Source: Nautilia profundicola AmH (GTDB lineage Bacteria > Campylobacterota > Campylobacteria > Campylobacterales > Nautiliaceae). Taken from it: a DNA stretch of 64,000 nucleotides. How positions within the stretch are numbered: position 1 is the first letter of the stretch; every line of letters begins with the position of its first letter. Shown here in pieces: positions 62,412-64,000 of the stretch. Below the pieces are notes generated by a model that did no database searches, had not been told where the DNA came from, and saw nothing but the letters and a program-made list of their open reading frames with translations. The stretch covers positions 204,501-268,500 of the forward strand of contig NC_012115.1 in the NCBI RefSeq assembly GCF_000021725.1. Reading direction: 5' to 3'. Made by a program: the position numbers and the translations under genes.

Positions 62412-63491
62412 ATGGAATCGATTTTCAGGAAACTTTCTTCACTTAGCGCTACACTTATTTTAATACTGCTCTCGGCAATATTCGTCGTTTTGTTTTTATA
62501 CGCAAAACCGGCTATTAAAGAGTACGGGCTTCATTTTTTAATCGATCCGAGATGGGATGTTACCGTTGAGGTAAACACACCGAAAAATACGGATAAAATC
62601 CAAAAAGACAAATCCGTTACCGCCTCTTCAAACGATACGATACCTACAGACAGTGAAGATATTGCGGTTCCGACAGACAGTGAGGATATTGCGATACCTC
62701 AGGATGACGAAGATATAGCAATTCCTCAGGATGACGACGACATTGCGGTACCTCAGGATAATGATGATATAGCCGCTGCCGGGGATGTACAAGCAGAAAC
62801 TAACGTAAAAACCGTTTACGGAGGACTTATTCCGATTGTGGGTACGGTGCTTTCTACAATACTTGCTATGCTTTTTGCGGTGCCTATCGCCATGGGAATT
62901 GCCATATTTTTAAGTGAAATCGCACCTCCTTTTATAGCGAAACCGGTGGGAATAGCCATTGAACTATTAGCGGCGATTCCGAGTATTATTTACGGAATGT
63001 GGGGGCTTTTTTATTTCGGGCCTCTTGTTGCGGACGTATTTGGCGGAAGCAGCGTTTCTTTGCTTGTGGCGGGAATGGTGCTGGCCGTGATGATTATTCC
63101 GTTTATGGCAAGTCTTACAAGAGACAGTATGAATACGACTCCGAATGTTTTGAAAGAATCGGCTTACGCCATGGGCGCTACGAAATTCGAAGTGATTAAA
63201 GATGTTATTTTCCCGTATGCAAAGCAGGGGATTATCGGAAGTATGATACTCGCACTCGGAAGAGCGCTCGGTGAAACAATGGCGGTTGCGTTTGTGATCG
63301 GAGGGGTTTTCAGTTTTCCTCATAAACTAACAGACCCGACCGTCTCCATTCCGGTGGTTCTTGCAAACTCGTTTGCAGAAAGCAGCGGTATGAGTCTGAA
63401 TGCGCTCTTTTACCTGGCGCTTATTTTATTTGTAATTTCATTTGCCGTTATAAGTTTTGCTAAATTTTATTTTCTTAGGGAGAAAAAATGA
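62412..63491 (+). CDS. pstC: Phosphate ABC transporter permease PstC with acidic repeat insertion
   Basis: 359 residues. TM1 about 12-32; a periplasmic loop of about 90 residues containing five 9-residue repeats P-[TQ]-D-x-[ED]-D-I-A-x (residues about 78-122, 62643-62777); five helices follow, with the permease motif YAMGATKFEVIKDVIFPYAKQG and GRALGETMAVAFVIGG. Membrane part is typical of PstC. The repeat-bearing loop is unusual. The stop overlaps pstA (ATGA). Confidence 0.92.
   Translation: MESIFRKLSSLSATLILILLSAIFVVLFLYAKPAIKEYGLHFLIDPRWDVTVEVNTPKNTDKIQKDKSVTASSNDTIPTDSEDIAVPTDSEDIAIPQDDEDIAIPQDDDDIAVPQDNDDIAAAGDVQAETNVKTVYGGLIPIVGTVLSTILAMLFAVPIAMGIAIFLSEIAPPFIAKPVGIAIELLAAIPSIIYGMWGLFYFGPLVADVFGGSSVSLLVAGMVLAVMIIPFMASLTRDSMNTTPNVLKESAYAMGATKFEVIKDVIFPYAKQGIIGSMILALGRALGETMAVAFVIGGVFSFPHKLTDPTVSIPVVLANSFAESSGMSLNALFYLALILFVISFAVISFAKFYFLREKK
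62643..62777 (+). repeat. Five in-frame 27-bp repeats inside pstC
   Basis: Five consecutive 27-nt units, each encoding P-[TQ]-D-x-[ED]-D-I-A-[VIA]. Consecutive units differ by silent or conservative changes (e.g. GAAGATATAGC/GACGACATTGC), so the array is maintained at protein level. Copy number may vary between strains. Confidence 0.85.
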
Positions 63492-64000
63492 GACTGGTTA
63501 TTAATAAAATCGTTTTACTGCTTTCAACACTCAGTGCGGTTGTGGGTCTCGGGTTTTTGTTTTGGATCCTTATTACCCTAACGATCAAAGGCATAGGTGC
63601 AATTGATTTACATATTTTTACAAACGACCTGGTAAACAACGGACTTAGAAACCTGCTTGTCGGGCAGTTTATACTGGCGCTTATTGCGGTTATTATAGGT
63701 GTGCCTATTGGAATGATTGCCGGGATTTATCTTCAGGAGTATTCATTCGGAAGCAAATATGCCGAGTTTATCAGAAATCTGAGCGATGTTATGATGTCTG
63801 CGCCGTCAATCGTAATAGGTACGTTTGTATATGCGATCGTGGTAAACCCTATAGGGCACCAGAACGGCTGGGCGGGTGCTATTGCGCTTGCGATTATGAT
63901 GATACCGATTGTGGTAAGAACAACCGACGATATGCTCGGACTCGTTCCAAAAGAATTAAGAGAAGCCGGAGTCGCAATAGGCGCTCCTAAGTATAAGGTT
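63488..64000 (+). CDS. pstA: Phosphate ABC transporter permease PstA (partial, cut by window end)
   Basis: First 171 codons of PstA: N-terminal TM (IVLLLSTLSAVVGLGFLFWI), LRNLLVGQFILALIAVIIGVP, IAGIYLQEY, SDVMMSAPSIVIG, and the EAA-type cytoplasmic loop LREAGVAIGAPKYKV at the very end. ATG overlaps the pstC stop. Rest of the gene, and probably pstB, lie beyond the window. Confidence 0.9.
   Translation, partial: MRLVINKIVLLLSTLSAVVGLGFLFWILITLTIKGIGAIDLHIFTNDLVNNGLRNLLVGQFILALIAVIIGVPIGMIAGIYLQEYSFGSKYAEFIRNLSDVMMSAPSIVIGTFVYAIVVNPIGHQNGWAGAIALAIMMIPIVVRTTDDMLGLVPKELREAGVAIGAPKYKV

Overview
This AT-rich window is a compact chromosomal segment from a Campylobacterota (Epsilonproteobacteria) genome, most likely a Nautiliales-type vent autotroph such as Nautilia, Caminibacter or Lebetimonas. 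That placement is an inference. It rests on a four-subunit pyruvate synthase (porGDAB), a futalosine-type menaquinone gene (mqnD), an HP0268-family protein next to miaB, the pairs eptC-dgkA, recA-eno and fliQ-murB, a CheX-like/fliN/fliO-like cluster, and short genes with frequent 1-20 nt overlaps. About 70 genes are visible. There is no rRNA, CRISPR array, prophage or insertion sequence, and only one tRNA gene (Phe).

Layout. 0-2.8 kb: TrkH/TrkA potassium uptake (minus). 2.9-6.1 kb: pyruvate:ferredoxin oxidoreductase operon. 6.2-8.9 kb: ClC channel and CorA, convergent; corA is preceded by a strongly structured leader. 9.0-13.2 kb: a TPR protein, lipid A phosphoethanolamine transferase and DgkA, convergent with an OmpR-type two-component system. 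13.4-24.3 kb: tsaD, rpsU, pyrG, recJ, a cNMP-binding protein, an MnmC-like methyltransferase, di-heme peroxidase, GGDEF/EAL protein, yraN, a thioesterase and a flavoprotein. 24.3-29 kb (minus): a PilMNO-like trio, a Xer recombinase, a TPR-like membrane protein, miaB and an HP0268-family gene. 29.1-33.6 kb: nusA, a DUF475 membrane protein, then mqnD, a solitary MazF-like gene, fliQ and murB. 33.7-41.6 kb: a Cache-GGDEF-EAL protein, recA, eno, ftsB-like, AMIN-like, aroK, a UDG-family gene and purN. 41.7-47.6 kb: a large secreted protein of unknown function, tRNA-Phe, a frameshifted prepilin, murD, sppA and mraY. 47.7-51 kb: fabG-acpP-fabF-accA. 51.2-59.2 kb: uvrA, two membrane proteins, CheX-like/fliN/fliO-like, mnmG and two small genes. 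59.2-64 kb: a phosphate module (histidine kinase, regulator, PhoU-like) divergent from pstS-pstC-pstA; pstA runs off the end.

Genes that work together. The Por complex supplies pyruvate for the reductive TCA cycle. EptC makes diacylglycerol that DgkA can recycle, and a PmrAB-like pair sits beside them. The phosphate regulators face pstSCA across a promoter with four helically phased GTTATC repeats. MiaB, MnmG and the MnmC-like enzyme modify tRNA; TsaD does too.

Most notable signals outside ordinary genes: (1) a 20-bp hairpin followed by an SD-sequestering hairpin in the corA leader; (2) a dispersed intergenic palindrome GTGNCNGNCAC, at least six copies; (3) heptamer tandem repeats, one of them placed between the SD and TTG start of the phosphate kinase; (4) a 5 x 27-bp in-frame repeat in pstC encoding an acidic periplasmic array; (5) a probable ATA start codon downstream of miaB; (6) a frameshifted prepilin; (7) a MazF-like gene without an antitoxin inside the fliQ operon; (8) a large secreted protein with a possible MACPF-like segment. 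I did not find one self-contained new defence or mobile system.
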